From an uncultured Clostridia bacterium (lineage in GTDB: Bacteria; Bacillota; Clostridia; UBA1381): a stretch of DNA of 18,988 nt. Where the stretch lies: positions 1-18,988 of the forward strand of contig CAKSJU010000040.1 of NCBI GenBank assembly GCA_934463455.1, written 5' to 3'. The translations under genes were made by a program, and so were the position numbers. The stretch's first letter is position 1; the number at the start of each line of letters is the position of its first letter. Positions 1 to 6,523 of this stretch are shown piece after piece. The notes under the pieces were generated by a model that made no database searches, had not been told where the DNA came from, and saw only the letters and a program-made list of their open reading frames with translations.

Positions 1-372
1 GGAACGGTGCCGACAGGAAAAATCCTTGTGGACGGTCTCGGTGTCGGAGATGTCGGAAATATAGTTTTAAGAGACAGAAAACATCTTGCGCAGGACGGCT
101 TGATAATTGTTGTGGCTACGCTTTCGACAGATACAGGCAAGCTTGTTGCGGGACCGGATATAATATCCCGCGGTTTTGTGTATGTTCGTGAAGCGGAGGA
201 TTTGATAGTACATGTCCGCGATGTGGCAAGAGAATGCCTGGAAAAATGTACGCAGAATAATGTCACCGATTGGGCGACTATGAAAAGCGGGTTAAAAAAC
301 AATATTTCAAGATATATTTATGAAAAAACAAACAGAAATCCTATGATTTTACCTGTTATTATGGAAGTATAA
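1..372 (+). CDS. rnj: Ribonuclease J, C-terminal part (5' end outside window)
   Basis: The reading frame is open from base 1 and ends at TAA 370-372, giving the last 123 or so residues of a protein normally about 550 residues long; the true start lies upstream. The visible part has the RNase J C-terminal region, including GPDIISRGFVYVRE and the tail YEKTNRNPMILPVIMEV. RNase J is a metallo-beta-lactamase/beta-CASP ribonuclease with endonuclease and 5'-3' exonuclease activity in mRNA turnover and rRNA maturation. The metal-binding N-terminal domains are not in the window, so activity cannot be judged. comM follows after 19 nt with no terminator visible, so the two are probably co-transcribed. 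The J1 versus J2 paralogue cannot be decided here. Confidence 0.9.
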   Translation, partial: GTVPTGKILVDGLGVGDVGNIVLRDRKHLAQDGLIIVVATLSTDTGKLVAGPDIISRGFVYVREAEDLIVHVRDVARECLEKCTQNNVTDWATMKSGLKNNISRYIYEKTNRNPMILPVIMEV

Positions 373-391
373 TATTTTTGGGGGCGATTGC

Positions 392-1930
392 ATGCTGGCA
401 CAAATCAATTCGTGCGGACTGTTGGGAATAGACGGTTTCCCGGTACGTGTAGAGGCTGATGTCGGCAGCGGTCTGCCCGCTTTTAATATTGTCGGCTTGC
501 CGGACACTGCGGTGCGCGAAGCAAAAGAAAGAGTGTGTACGGCGGTGAAGAATACGGGCGGGATTGTGCCGGCAAAGAAAATTATAATAAATCTTGCGCC
601 GGCAAGTCAGAAAAAAGAAGGCTCGCATTATGACCTTGCGATGGCAACGGCAATATTGGCGGCAACCGAACAGATAGAAATAAAAAATTATGAGAATATG
701 GCTTTTCTGGGCGAGCTGTCGCTGGACGGAACGGTCCAAAGCGTGGACGGCATGCTGCCTATGGTTATTTCGGGATATAAAGCCGGAATAAAAATATTTT
801 TTGTTCCGAAAGAGAATGCTGACGAGGCGGCTGTTGTCACAAATGCGGCAATATATCCGGTAGAACATTTGTCGGAAATAATAAAACATTTCAGAAAAGA
901 AAAGCCGATTGAAAGACATACCGTAAATTTGAATGAGCTTATAAATGACAATAATGCGGATTTGCTTGATTTTGCGGAGGTGAAAGGACAGGAGAATGCA
1001 AAACGCGCTCTTGAAATAGCAGCAGCCGGAAATCATAATGTGCTTATGATAGGAGCACCGGGAACGGGAAAGACAATGCTGGCGCAGAGGATAAGCACAA
1101 TTTTGCCCGACTTGACTTTTGAAGAAGCTTTGGAAGTGACAAAGATACATTCAATAGCGGGGCAGCTGCCGAAAAATGTACCGCTTATGACAAGGAGACC
1201 TTTTCGGCATCCTCATCATACTATTTCCGCCGCCGCGCTTTCGGGCGGCGGGTCAAATCCTAAGCCGGGCGAGCTTTCGCTTGCGCATAACGGAGTTTTG
1301 TTTTTGGATGAGTTTCCGGAATTTCAGCGTAATGTTCTTGAGGTTATGCGCCAGCCGCTCGAAGACGGCTGCGTTACCATTTCAAGAGTGAATGCAACTC
1401 TTACATACCCCTGTAATCTGATGCTGGTCGCTTCAATGAATCCCTGTAAATGCGGATACTACGGCAGTGCAAAAAAAGCCTGTACCTGCACACCGCATCA
1501 ATTAAACCAATACAGAAGCAAAATATCCGGTCCGCTGCTTGACAGAATAGATATTCAGGTGGCGGTTTCGGAGGTTGAATACAATAAGCTTAATTCCGCT
1601 CAAAAGGCGGAAAGCAGCAAGGTAATCAAGGAACGGGTAAACAGGGCGAGAAGCATTCAGCTTGAAAGATATAAAAATTATGGAATTTATTCAAATTCTC
1701 AGCTTACGGCGGGTATGCTGGAGGAATTTTGCAGACTCGGAAAAGCGGAAAGCAATGTTTTAAAAATGGCATTCGACCGACTTGGATTGAGTGCGCGTGC
1801 ATATTCGAGAATTTTAAAGGTGGCACGGACAATCGCCGACCTTGAGGGAGAAAACGATATATCGGCGGCGCATCTTGCCGAGGCAACACAGTACAGAAGC
1901 TTGGACAGAAATTATTTTGAACAACTCTGA
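392..1930 (+). CDS. comM: YifB/ComM family Mg-chelatase-like AAA+ ATPase
   Basis: This is a full-length 512-residue member of the YifB/ComM family. An S5-like N-terminal domain spans about residues 20-140. The Mg-chelatase AAA+ core has Walker A GAPGTGKT at 221-228 and Walker B VLFLDE at 302-307. A NPCKCGYYG segment is followed by CTC (Cys 352, 354, 364, 366), which may form a metal-binding finger. The family C-terminal region ends in SLDRNYFEQL. ComM in naturally competent Gram-negative bacteria is a helicase that extends branch migration during recombination of transformed DNA; its role in Clostridia is less clear. ATG 392 gives the family-typical MLAQINS start, with a G-rich ribosome binding site at about 379-385. 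The response-regulator gene starts 15 nt after the stop. Confidence 0.93.
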   Translation: MLAQINSCGLLGIDGFPVRVEADVGSGLPAFNIVGLPDTAVREAKERVCTAVKNTGGIVPAKKIIINLAPASQKKEGSHYDLAMATAILAATEQIEIKNYENMAFLGELSLDGTVQSVDGMLPMVISGYKAGIKIFFVPKENADEAAVVTNAAIYPVEHLSEIIKHFRKEKPIERHTVNLNELINDNNADLLDFAEVKGQENAKRALEIAAAGNHNVLMIGAPGTGKTMLAQRISTILPDLTFEEALEVTKIHSIAGQLPKNVPLMTRRPFRHPHHTISAAALSGGGSNPKPGELSLAHNGVLFLDEFPEFQRNVLEVMRQPLEDGCVTISRVNATLTYPCNLMLVASMNPCKCGYYGSAKKACTCTPHQLNQYRSKISGPLLDRIDIQVAVSEVEYNKLNSAQKAESSKVIKERVNRARSIQLERYKNYGIYSNSQLTAGMLEEFCRLGKAESNVLKMAFDRLGLSARAYSRILKVARTIADLEGENDISAAHLAEATQYRSLDRNYFEQL

Positions 1931-1945
1931 TTGAGGAGCAGAAAA

Positions 1946-2617
1946 ATGAAAAAGAAGGTATTGATAGTTGAAGATGAAGCTCTTATGGCAGATGTTGTAA
2001 GAGACTATTTCAGGAGCGGCGGATATGAGACCACCGAGACAAGAAACGGACTTGAAGCGATTGATATTTTTGATTCGGACAGTTTTGATTTGGTGATTCT
2101 CGATGTAATGCTTCCCGAAATTGATGGTTTTTCGCTGTGCAGGTATATTAGAAAGAAAAGCGATGTCCCGGTGATTATGATTACCGCCCGCAGCGATGAA
2201 GAGGATAAGCTCACCGGATACGAAATGGGTGCGGATGATTATATTACAAAGCCGTTCAGCCCAAAGGTGCTTATTGCGAAGGCAAATGCACTGCTGCGCC
2301 GCAGCGGAGGGCATGTCTGTGAGGATAAAATCGTCAGTGCTGCGGGGATTGTTATAAATGATACTTCGCATACCGTCACGGTGGACGGAGAATATGTGGA
2401 ACTGACCCCGAAAGAGTATGAGCTGCTTTTGAATTTTATGCAAAATATCGGAATTGTATTTTCGCGCGATACTCTGCTTTCAAAAATTTGGGGGTATGAC
2501 TACTTCGGGGATTTGCGGACGGTGGACACTCATATAAAAAAACTGCGCGCAAAACTCGGCGAAAAAGCGGGGCATATAAAAACACTGATAAAAGCCGGGT
2601 ACAAATTCGAAGAATAA
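1946..2617 (+). CDS. OmpR/PhoB-type DNA-binding response regulator (no adjacent kinase)
   Basis: A 223-residue protein in two parts. The receiver domain covers about residues 3-117, with acidic residues E9-D10, phospho-acceptor Asp53 in VILDVMLP, Thr80 and Lys102 in the KPF motif. A C-terminal winged-helix domain covers about residues 128-222 and carries LTPKEYELLL and RTVDTHIKKLRAKL. It should be a phosphorylation-controlled transcription factor, but its targets cannot be read from sequence. The start is ATG 1946, with GAGGAG at 1933-1938; a TTG at 1931 would overlap that site and is rejected. No sensor histidine kinase follows; the next gene is ribosomal. The pair with comM looks co-transcribed. 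No convincing terminator follows the stop, so read-through toward the ribosomal leader is possible. Confidence 0.92.
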   Translation: MKKKVLIVEDEALMADVVRDYFRSGGYETTETRNGLEAIDIFDSDSFDLVILDVMLPEIDGFSLCRYIRKKSDVPVIMITARSDEEDKLTGYEMGADDYITKPFSPKVLIAKANALLRRSGGHVCEDKIVSAAGIVINDTSHTVTVDGEYVELTPKEYELLLNFMQNIGIVFSRDTLLSKIWGYDYFGDLRTVDTHIKKLRAKLGEKAGHIKTLIKAGYKFEE

Positions 2618-2699
2618 CGGTTGTAAAAATATACAAAAGAATTAAATGAATAAAAGAAAAGTTTGTAAAGTATTTTTTAGATTATTTTCCTTAAAAAGC

Positions 2700-2728
2700 T
2701 TGAAATTATGGGCAACATCGTGTATAAT
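2700..2728 (+). promoter_or_regulatory. Sigma-A-type promoter of the S10-spc-alpha operon
   Basis: TTGAAA at 2700-2705 and a consensus TATAAT at 2723-2728 are separated by exactly 17 bp in an AT-rich setting. Transcription would start near 2735. This is the best promoter match in the window and lies in the only long gap before the ribosomal genes. It is assigned from sequence only; the start site is inferred. Confidence 0.75.
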
Positions 2729-2734
2729 AATAAT

Positions 2735-3160
2735 GTTGTGACACTTGACAAACGATGAAGCGGGAGGTTGCGAACGTTAAGAGTTCGGTTTTTCCGTGGA
2801 GAATGTCCGATTCATGAAACCGGGCGACAGGTCACGCTGCATAATTGTTATATCGCAGAATTGCATATTCGGCATGGGCAGAAATCCGTCGGATTTCAAA
2901 GCGGTGCACCGCCGAGGTATGTAAGTTTAAAGAATAGTTTCGGTACGTTGCTCCGAAATATGTTTCTTTGTGCGGGAAAATATATAATAGCAGTGAAATT
3001 GACTACCCGGAAGCTTTAAAAGCATTCGGGTTTTATTATGAGGGTGAATGGAAACACCCGGCGGTGTGTAAAAACATCGGAGCTGTCGTGCAGGATTACA
3101 CAATGAAGAAAGCGGCGTCAAAAACCCGCTTTCGTAAATTAAATTATAGGAGGGAAAAGT
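2735..3160 (+). promoter_or_regulatory. Long structured 5' leader of rpsJ operon, candidate regulatory RNA
   Basis: About 425 nt without a credible gene lie between the inferred transcription start and rpsJ. Visible helices are: 2771-2775 with 2783-2787; the alternative 2783-2791 with 2817-2825; a perfect 7-bp hairpin 2881-2887/2891-2897; GCGG-TGCA-CCGC at 2901-2912; 2938-2943/2953-2958; a terminator-like hairpin at 3006-3030; GGGTG/CACCC at 3042-3046/3055-3059; TGTGTAA/TTACACA at 3065-3071/3096-3102; and an 8-bp stem 3108-3115/3126-3133 just before the rpsJ ribosome binding site at 3148-3154. The E. coli S10 operon is controlled through its leader by L4. Whether a ribosomal protein binds this leader is inference; the sequence is not recognisably the E. 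coli leader. Confidence 0.65.
3006..3037 (+). terminator. Terminator-like hairpin inside the rpsJ leader (possible attenuator)
   Basis: CCCGGA at 3006-3011 pairs with TTCGGG at 3025-3030 (one G-U). An A-A mismatch and GCTT/AAGC follow, closing a 3-nt loop, and TTTTATT comes directly after the stem. This has the form of an intrinsic terminator but with a short, interrupted U-tract. Because highly expressed ribosomal genes lie downstream, it would have to be conditional or leaky. It could instead mark the end of a short upstream transcript. Confidence 0.45.
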
Positions 3161-3475
3161 ATGGCAGCAAACCAGAAAATCAGAATCAAATTAAAGGCTT
3201 ATGACCACGCTGTTCTGGATCAGTCAGCAGAAAAAATCGTTGAGATTGCAAAGAGAACCGGCGCTAAGGTTTCCGGACCTATACCTCTGCCGACCGATAA
3301 AGAAGTTATCACAATATTGAGAGCGGTTCATAAGTATAAGGATTCTCGTGAGCAATTCGAAAGAAGAACTCATAAGAGATTGATTGATATCGTTGTTCCG
3401 GGTGAAAAAACCATGGAAGCGTTAATCAAAATAGACTTACCTGCCGGCGTTGATATAAACGTTATTCAAAAGTAA
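3161..3475 (+). CDS. rpsJ: 30S ribosomal protein S10
   Basis: A 104-residue S10 (NusE) of normal length; the motif GPIPLPTDKEVITILRA and the C-terminus LPAGVDINVIQK are characteristic. It sits in the head of the small subunit and, in E. coli, also partners NusB in transcription antitermination. ATG 3161 has a strong AGGAGGG at 3148-3154. It is the first gene of the operon, behind a long leader. In many Firmicutes rpsJ follows the str genes ending in tuf; here it follows a response regulator. An unusually long 147-nt gap separates it from rplC. Confidence 0.98.
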   Translation: MAANQKIRIKLKAYDHAVLDQSAEKIVEIAKRTGAKVSGPIPLPTDKEVITILRAVHKYKDSREQFERRTHKRLIDIVVPGEKTMEALIKIDLPAGVDINVIQK

Positions 3476-3622
3476 GTCGAAAATTTCCTTTAAAAGGGAA
3501 AAAGCCCGGGGCTTAAATGCAATCGGGTGGCAGTAACCGACAGCATCGGTTATGATGCAGGTAAATGTTCCTATTCCGCTTTTTGTGGGAACCAATAACT
3601 GTTTAAGAAAGGAATGAAAGAC
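3476..3622 (+). promoter_or_regulatory. Structured rpsJ-rplC intergenic region, candidate cis-regulatory RNA
   Basis: 147 nt without a gene, in an operon whose other early gaps are mostly short. Helices visible are TTTCC/GGAAA (3484-3488 with 3497-3501), AAGCC/GGCTT (3502-3506 with 3510-3514), TAACCGA/TCGGTTA (3534-3540 with 3546-3552, loop CAGCA), and GTTCC/GGAAC (3567-3571 with 3588-3592). GCATC 3543-3547 can alternatively pair with GATGC 3554-3558, which would break the TAACCGA stem. No promoter or terminator is clear. A role in setting S10 versus downstream expression is inference. Confidence 0.55.
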
Positions 3623-4252
3623 ATGAAAAAAGCAATTTTAGGCACAAAGCTGGGCATGACTCAAATCTTTGCCGAAGACGGAAAAGTAATTCCGGTAACG
3701 GTAATAGCTGCAGGACCCTGTACTGTTGTGCAAAAGAAAACTGTCGATAATGACGGTTATGAAGCTGTTCAGGTCGGCTTCGGCGAAGTTAAGGAAAAGG
3801 CTTTGAACAAGCCGCAAAAAGGTCATTTCGCAAAAGCTGATACAGCTAACAAAAAGTATTTGAAAGAGTTCAGACTTGACGATTGTTCGGCTCTTAATGT
3901 CGGAGATGAAATCAAGGCAGACACTTTTGAAGCGGGAGAAAAAATCGATGTAACCGGTATCAGCAAAGGTAAAGGCTTTGCAGGTCCTATGAAGAGATGG
4001 GGCTTACACAGAGGTCCTATGGCTCACGGTTCGGGCTATCACAGAGGCTCAGGTTCTATGGGAGCTTGCTCAAACCCCGGAAGAGTTATGAAGGGTAAGA
4101 AGCTTCCCGGACACATGGGTGTTGTAAAAGTAACCGTTCAGAATTTGGAGATTGTTAAGGTTGACGCTGAAAATAATCTTATTCTTTTGAAGGGTGCGGT
4201 ACCCGGAGTAAAGGGCGGACTCGTTACAATAAGAAACAGCGTAAAAGCTTAA
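3623..4252 (+). CDS. rplC: 50S ribosomal protein L3
   Basis: A 209-residue L3, among the first proteins to bind 23S rRNA; its long internal extension approaches the peptidyl-transferase centre. The start LGTKLGMTQIF is diagnostic, and the extension HRGSGSMGACSNPGRVMKGKKLPGHMG is present. In E. coli a glutamine in this extension is methylated by PrmB; this copy has no Gln there, as I recall is usual for Firmicutes. ATG 3623 is preferred because GAAAGGA at 3607-3613 then has a 9-nt spacer; the in-frame ATG at 3614 would abut that site. rplD follows after 29 nt. Confidence 0.97.
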   Translation: MKKAILGTKLGMTQIFAEDGKVIPVTVIAAGPCTVVQKKTVDNDGYEAVQVGFGEVKEKALNKPQKGHFAKADTANKKYLKEFRLDDCSALNVGDEIKADTFEAGEKIDVTGISKGKGFAGPMKRWGLHRGPMAHGSGYHRGSGSMGACSNPGRVMKGKKLPGHMGVVKVTVQNLEIVKVDAENNLILLKGAVPGVKGGLVTIRNSVKA

Positions 4253-4281
4253 TCGGTTTTATAGGAAAGGAGGAATAAGCT

Positions 4282-4905
4282 ATGCCTACAGTAGCTGTAT
4301 ATAACATGGAAGGCGCAAAGGTCGGCTCGATGGAAGTGAGCGATTCGATATTTGCAGCTGAAGTGAATAAAGCGGTTTTGCACCAGGTAGTTGTTAATTA
4401 TCTTGCAAACCAAAGACAGGGCACACAAAGCACAAAGACACGTACCGAAGTACGCGGCGGCGGAATTAAGCCCTGGCGTCAGAAGGGAACAGGCCGTGCG
4501 AGACAGGGAAGTATCCGCGCTCCGCAATGGACAGGCGGTGGCGTTGCACTCGGACCGAAACCCCGTGATTACAGATATAGCGTAAACAAGAAAGTTAAGA
4601 AGATTGCACTTAAATCTGCACTTTCCGCTAAATATGAAGCATATGAAATTTTTGTTATCGAGGATATGAAGATGGATGAGATTAAAACAGCGACAATCGC
4701 TAAATTGCTCAAGGGTCTTGAAATCGATACAAAAGCGTTGATAGTTACTGCTGAATGTGATGAAAAAATCTACAAATCGGCAAGAAACATCAAAGGTGTT
4801 ACACCGACATATGTCGGAGTTATGAACACATATGAAATTCTCAAGCATGATAAGCTTGTTATTTCCAAAGAGGCGGTTGCCAAAATTGAGGAGGTGCTTT
4901 GCTAA
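4282..4905 (+). CDS. rplD: 50S ribosomal protein L4
   Basis: A 207-residue L4 with a globular fold and a long Arg/Gly/Trp-rich loop (about residues 50-95, including RGGGIKPWRQKGTGRARQG) that lines the peptide exit tunnel. In E. coli L4 is also the feedback regulator of the S10 operon, acting on the leader by attenuation and translational repression. The terminator-like hairpin ahead of rpsJ makes a parallel attractive but unproven here. ATG 4282 has AAAGGAGG upstream. Its TAA overlaps the ATG of rplW by one base (TAATG), so L4 and L23 synthesis is probably coupled. Confidence 0.97.
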   Translation: MPTVAVYNMEGAKVGSMEVSDSIFAAEVNKAVLHQVVVNYLANQRQGTQSTKTRTEVRGGGIKPWRQKGTGRARQGSIRAPQWTGGGVALGPKPRDYRYSVNKKVKKIALKSALSAKYEAYEIFVIEDMKMDEIKTATIAKLLKGLEIDTKALIVTAECDEKIYKSARNIKGVTPTYVGVMNTYEILKHDKLVISKEAVAKIEEVLC

Positions 4906-5210
4906 TGACATACGCACACGATATTATCAGAAGACCAATCATCTCCGAGCGCAGCATGGAGCCTGTATTTGACAGAGAAGGAAATCAGATTAACAGATAT
5001 ACCTTTGAAGTTCCGACAACGGTAAACAAAATCGAAATCAAAAAAGCCGTTGAAGAAATTTTCGGTGTACAGGTTGCAGCGGTAAATACAATGCGCGTTG
5101 AAGGCAAGGTTAAGAGAATGGGCAGAAACGAAGGAAGAAGAGCGTCTTGGAAAAAGGCAATTGTTACCTTGAAGCCCGGAAGCAAAACTATTGAATTCTT
5201 CGAGATGTAA
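4905..5210 (+). CDS. rplW: 50S ribosomal protein L23
   Basis: A 101-residue L23, beginning MTYAHDIIRRPIISERSM, with the usual EGKVKRMGRNEGRRASWKKA loop and the C-terminus KTIEFFEM. It sits at the peptide tunnel exit, where trigger factor and SRP dock. ATG 4905 overlaps the rplD stop by one base and has GAGGAGGTG at 4888-4896 inside rplD; a TTG six bases earlier is not needed. It is followed by an unusually long structured gap before rplB. Confidence 0.96.
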   Translation: MTYAHDIIRRPIISERSMEPVFDREGNQINRYTFEVPTTVNKIEIKKAVEEIFGVQVAAVNTMRVEGKVKRMGRNEGRRASWKKAIVTLKPGSKTIEFFEM

Positions 5211-5308
5211 TTATCAAAATAACGGCACGGGCTTGCACAATAAAAAGAGGCAGGGATGGTGCCGGGGCTTTTAAAAAAGCTTTAAAATGTTATTAAGGAG
5301 TGAAAACG
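5211..5308 (+). promoter_or_regulatory. Structured rplW-rplB intergenic region
   Basis: 98 nt that fold as a closed unit. AATAA 5218-5222 pairs with TTATT 5290-5294, closing the region directly before the rplB ribosome binding site AAGGAG (5295-5300). Inside lie CGGCAC/GTGCCG (5223-5228 with 5259-5264), extended by CTTGC/GCAGG (5232-5236 with 5250-5254), and GCTTTT/AAAAGC (5267-5272 with 5275-5280). The layout is like a three-way junction. It could be a protein-binding element controlling rplB, or an RNA-processing site; neither is shown by sequence alone. Confidence 0.5.
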
Positions 5309-6142
5309 ATGGCTATAAGAAAATTTAAGCCTACTTCTCCTGCAAGAAGATTTATGACTGTTTCGGATTTTGCTGAAGTAACAAAATCATCTCCGGAACG
5401 TTCATTGCTCGATTCGATAAAGAAAAACGCAGGTAGAAACTCATACGGCAGAATTACTGTTCGTCACAGAGGCGGCGGTAACAGAAGAAAATACAGAATT
5501 ATTGATTTTAAGAGAAATAAGGACGGTATGCCCGCAACGGTTATCGGCATCGAATACGATCCGAACAGAAGCGCAAACATCGCACTTATTCAATACGAAG
5601 ACGGAACAAAAGCATATATCATTGCTCCGCTCGGACTTACAGACGGCGACGTTGTTGTATCGGGCGAAGGTGCGGATATTAAACCGGGTAATGCGTTGTT
5701 CATTCGTGACATTCCCATAGGTACATTAATTCATAACATTGAATTGTATCCGGGCAAGGGCGGACAGCTTGTTCGTTCGGCAGGTAACTCGGCACAGCTT
5801 ATGGCAAAAGAGGGCGAATATGCTCAGGTACGTTTGCCGTCGGGCGAAGTTCGTATGATTCGTATGGATTGTAAGGCTACAATCGGTGTTGTAGGAAATC
5901 AGCAGCACGAAAACATTTCTATCGGTAAAGCCGGAAGAAAACGTCACATGGGTTGGAGACCTACCGTCCGCGGTGTTGTAATGAACCCGAACGATCACCC
6001 GCACGGCGGTGGTGAAGGTAAATCACCTATCGGTCGTCCCGCACCTGTTACTCCTTGGGGTAAACCGGCGCTCGGCTATAAAACCAGAAAGAAAAAGAAC
6101 AGAACAGATAAGTTTATCGTTAAGAGAAGAAACGCTAAATAA
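5309..6142 (+). CDS. rplB: 50S ribosomal protein L2
   Basis: A 277-residue L2, beginning MAIRKFKPTSPARR and ending in a basic, Lys-rich tail KTRKKKNRTDKFIVKRRNAK. The loop MNPNDHPHGGGEGKSP (from residue 225, with His230 and His232) corresponds to the E. coli region around His229 that supports peptidyl transfer and subunit joining. ATG 5309 is chosen over the GTG at 5300 because AAGGAG at 5295-5300 would overlap that GTG. It follows the structured gap at 5211-5308 and is followed by rpsS after 60 nt. Confidence 0.97.
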   Translation: MAIRKFKPTSPARRFMTVSDFAEVTKSSPERSLLDSIKKNAGRNSYGRITVRHRGGGNRRKYRIIDFKRNKDGMPATVIGIEYDPNRSANIALIQYEDGTKAYIIAPLGLTDGDVVVSGEGADIKPGNALFIRDIPIGTLIHNIELYPGKGGQLVRSAGNSAQLMAKEGEYAQVRLPSGEVRMIRMDCKATIGVVGNQQHENISIGKAGRKRHMGWRPTVRGVVMNPNDHPHGGGEGKSPIGRPAPVTPWGKPALGYKTRKKKNRTDKFIVKRRNAK

Positions 6143-6202
6143 TATAAGCTTATCAACTATAATTTGTTATATTAACCGTATTCCGAAAGGAGGAAATACT
6201 AA

Positions 6203-6475
6203 ATGGGTAGATCACTTAAAAAAGGACCTTTCGTTGAGGAACGTCTGATGTCGAGAATTGACGCTATGAACGCCGCAAACGAAAAAAAGGTTGTAAAGAC
6301 TTGGTCGAGAGCTTCTACTATCTTCCCCGAAATGGTAGGTCATACAATTGCTGTTCATGACGGCAGAAAGCATGTCCCTGTATTCATAAGCGAGGATATG
6401 GTAGGTCACAGATTGGGCGAGTTCGCTCCGACAAGAACCTTTAAAGGTCATGCGGGAGCTAAAACTTCTAAATAA
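6203..6475 (+). CDS. rpsS: 30S ribosomal protein S19
   Basis: A 90-residue S19 with the typical start MGRSLKKGPFVEERLM and the motifs TWSRASTIFPEMVGHTIAVHDGRKHVPV and GEFAPTRTFKGHAG. It binds 16S rRNA in the 30S head and forms a heterodimer with S13, close to the A-site tRNA. The ATG has AAAGGAGG about 8 nt upstream. The 60-nt gap before it is AT-rich, with a short palindrome ATAAGCTTAT at 6144-6153 but no convincing promoter. Confidence 0.97.
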   Translation: MGRSLKKGPFVEERLMSRIDAMNAANEKKVVKTWSRASTIFPEMVGHTIAVHDGRKHVPVFISEDMVGHRLGEFAPTRTFKGHAGAKTSK

Positions 6476-6523
6476 TGATAGTAATTTTCATAAGACAGAC
6501 AGTCGAAAGGAGGAGTTCGTAAC

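Noticed and set aside
359..1150. 263-codon minus-strand open frame over comM
   Set aside because: It lies opposite a clear family gene, has a low-complexity Cys/Phe/Tyr/Ile-rich translation and no ribosome binding site.
2621..2636. TTGTA/TACAA as a terminator for the response-regulator gene
   Set aside because: Five A-T-rich pairs without a U-tract; too weak to call.
2745..2750. Perfect TTGACA as a second -35 element
   Set aside because: No acceptable -10 lies 16-18 bp downstream (the sequence there is TTGCGA), and it falls inside the inferred transcript.
2983..2988. TATAAT as a second -10 element in the leader
   Set aside because: No -35-like hexamer at suitable spacing upstream.
2768..3204. 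Open frames 2768-3019 and 2968-3204 in the rpsJ leader as small genes
   Set aside because: Neither has a good ribosome binding site, the translations look random, the second runs into rpsJ in another frame, and the region is full of RNA stems.
3614..3622. ATG 3614 as the rplC start
   Set aside because: It directly abuts the GAAAGGA ribosome binding site; ATG 3623 has correct spacing and the normal L3 N-terminus.
4249..4917. 222-codon minus-strand open frame over rplD
   Set aside because: It is a shadow of the L4 gene; the translation resembles no protein family and antisense coding would break the operon.
6158..6163. TATAAT before rpsS as an internal promoter
   Set aside because: The expected -35 position holds CTAAAT or TAAATA, a poor match; the gap is simply AT-rich.
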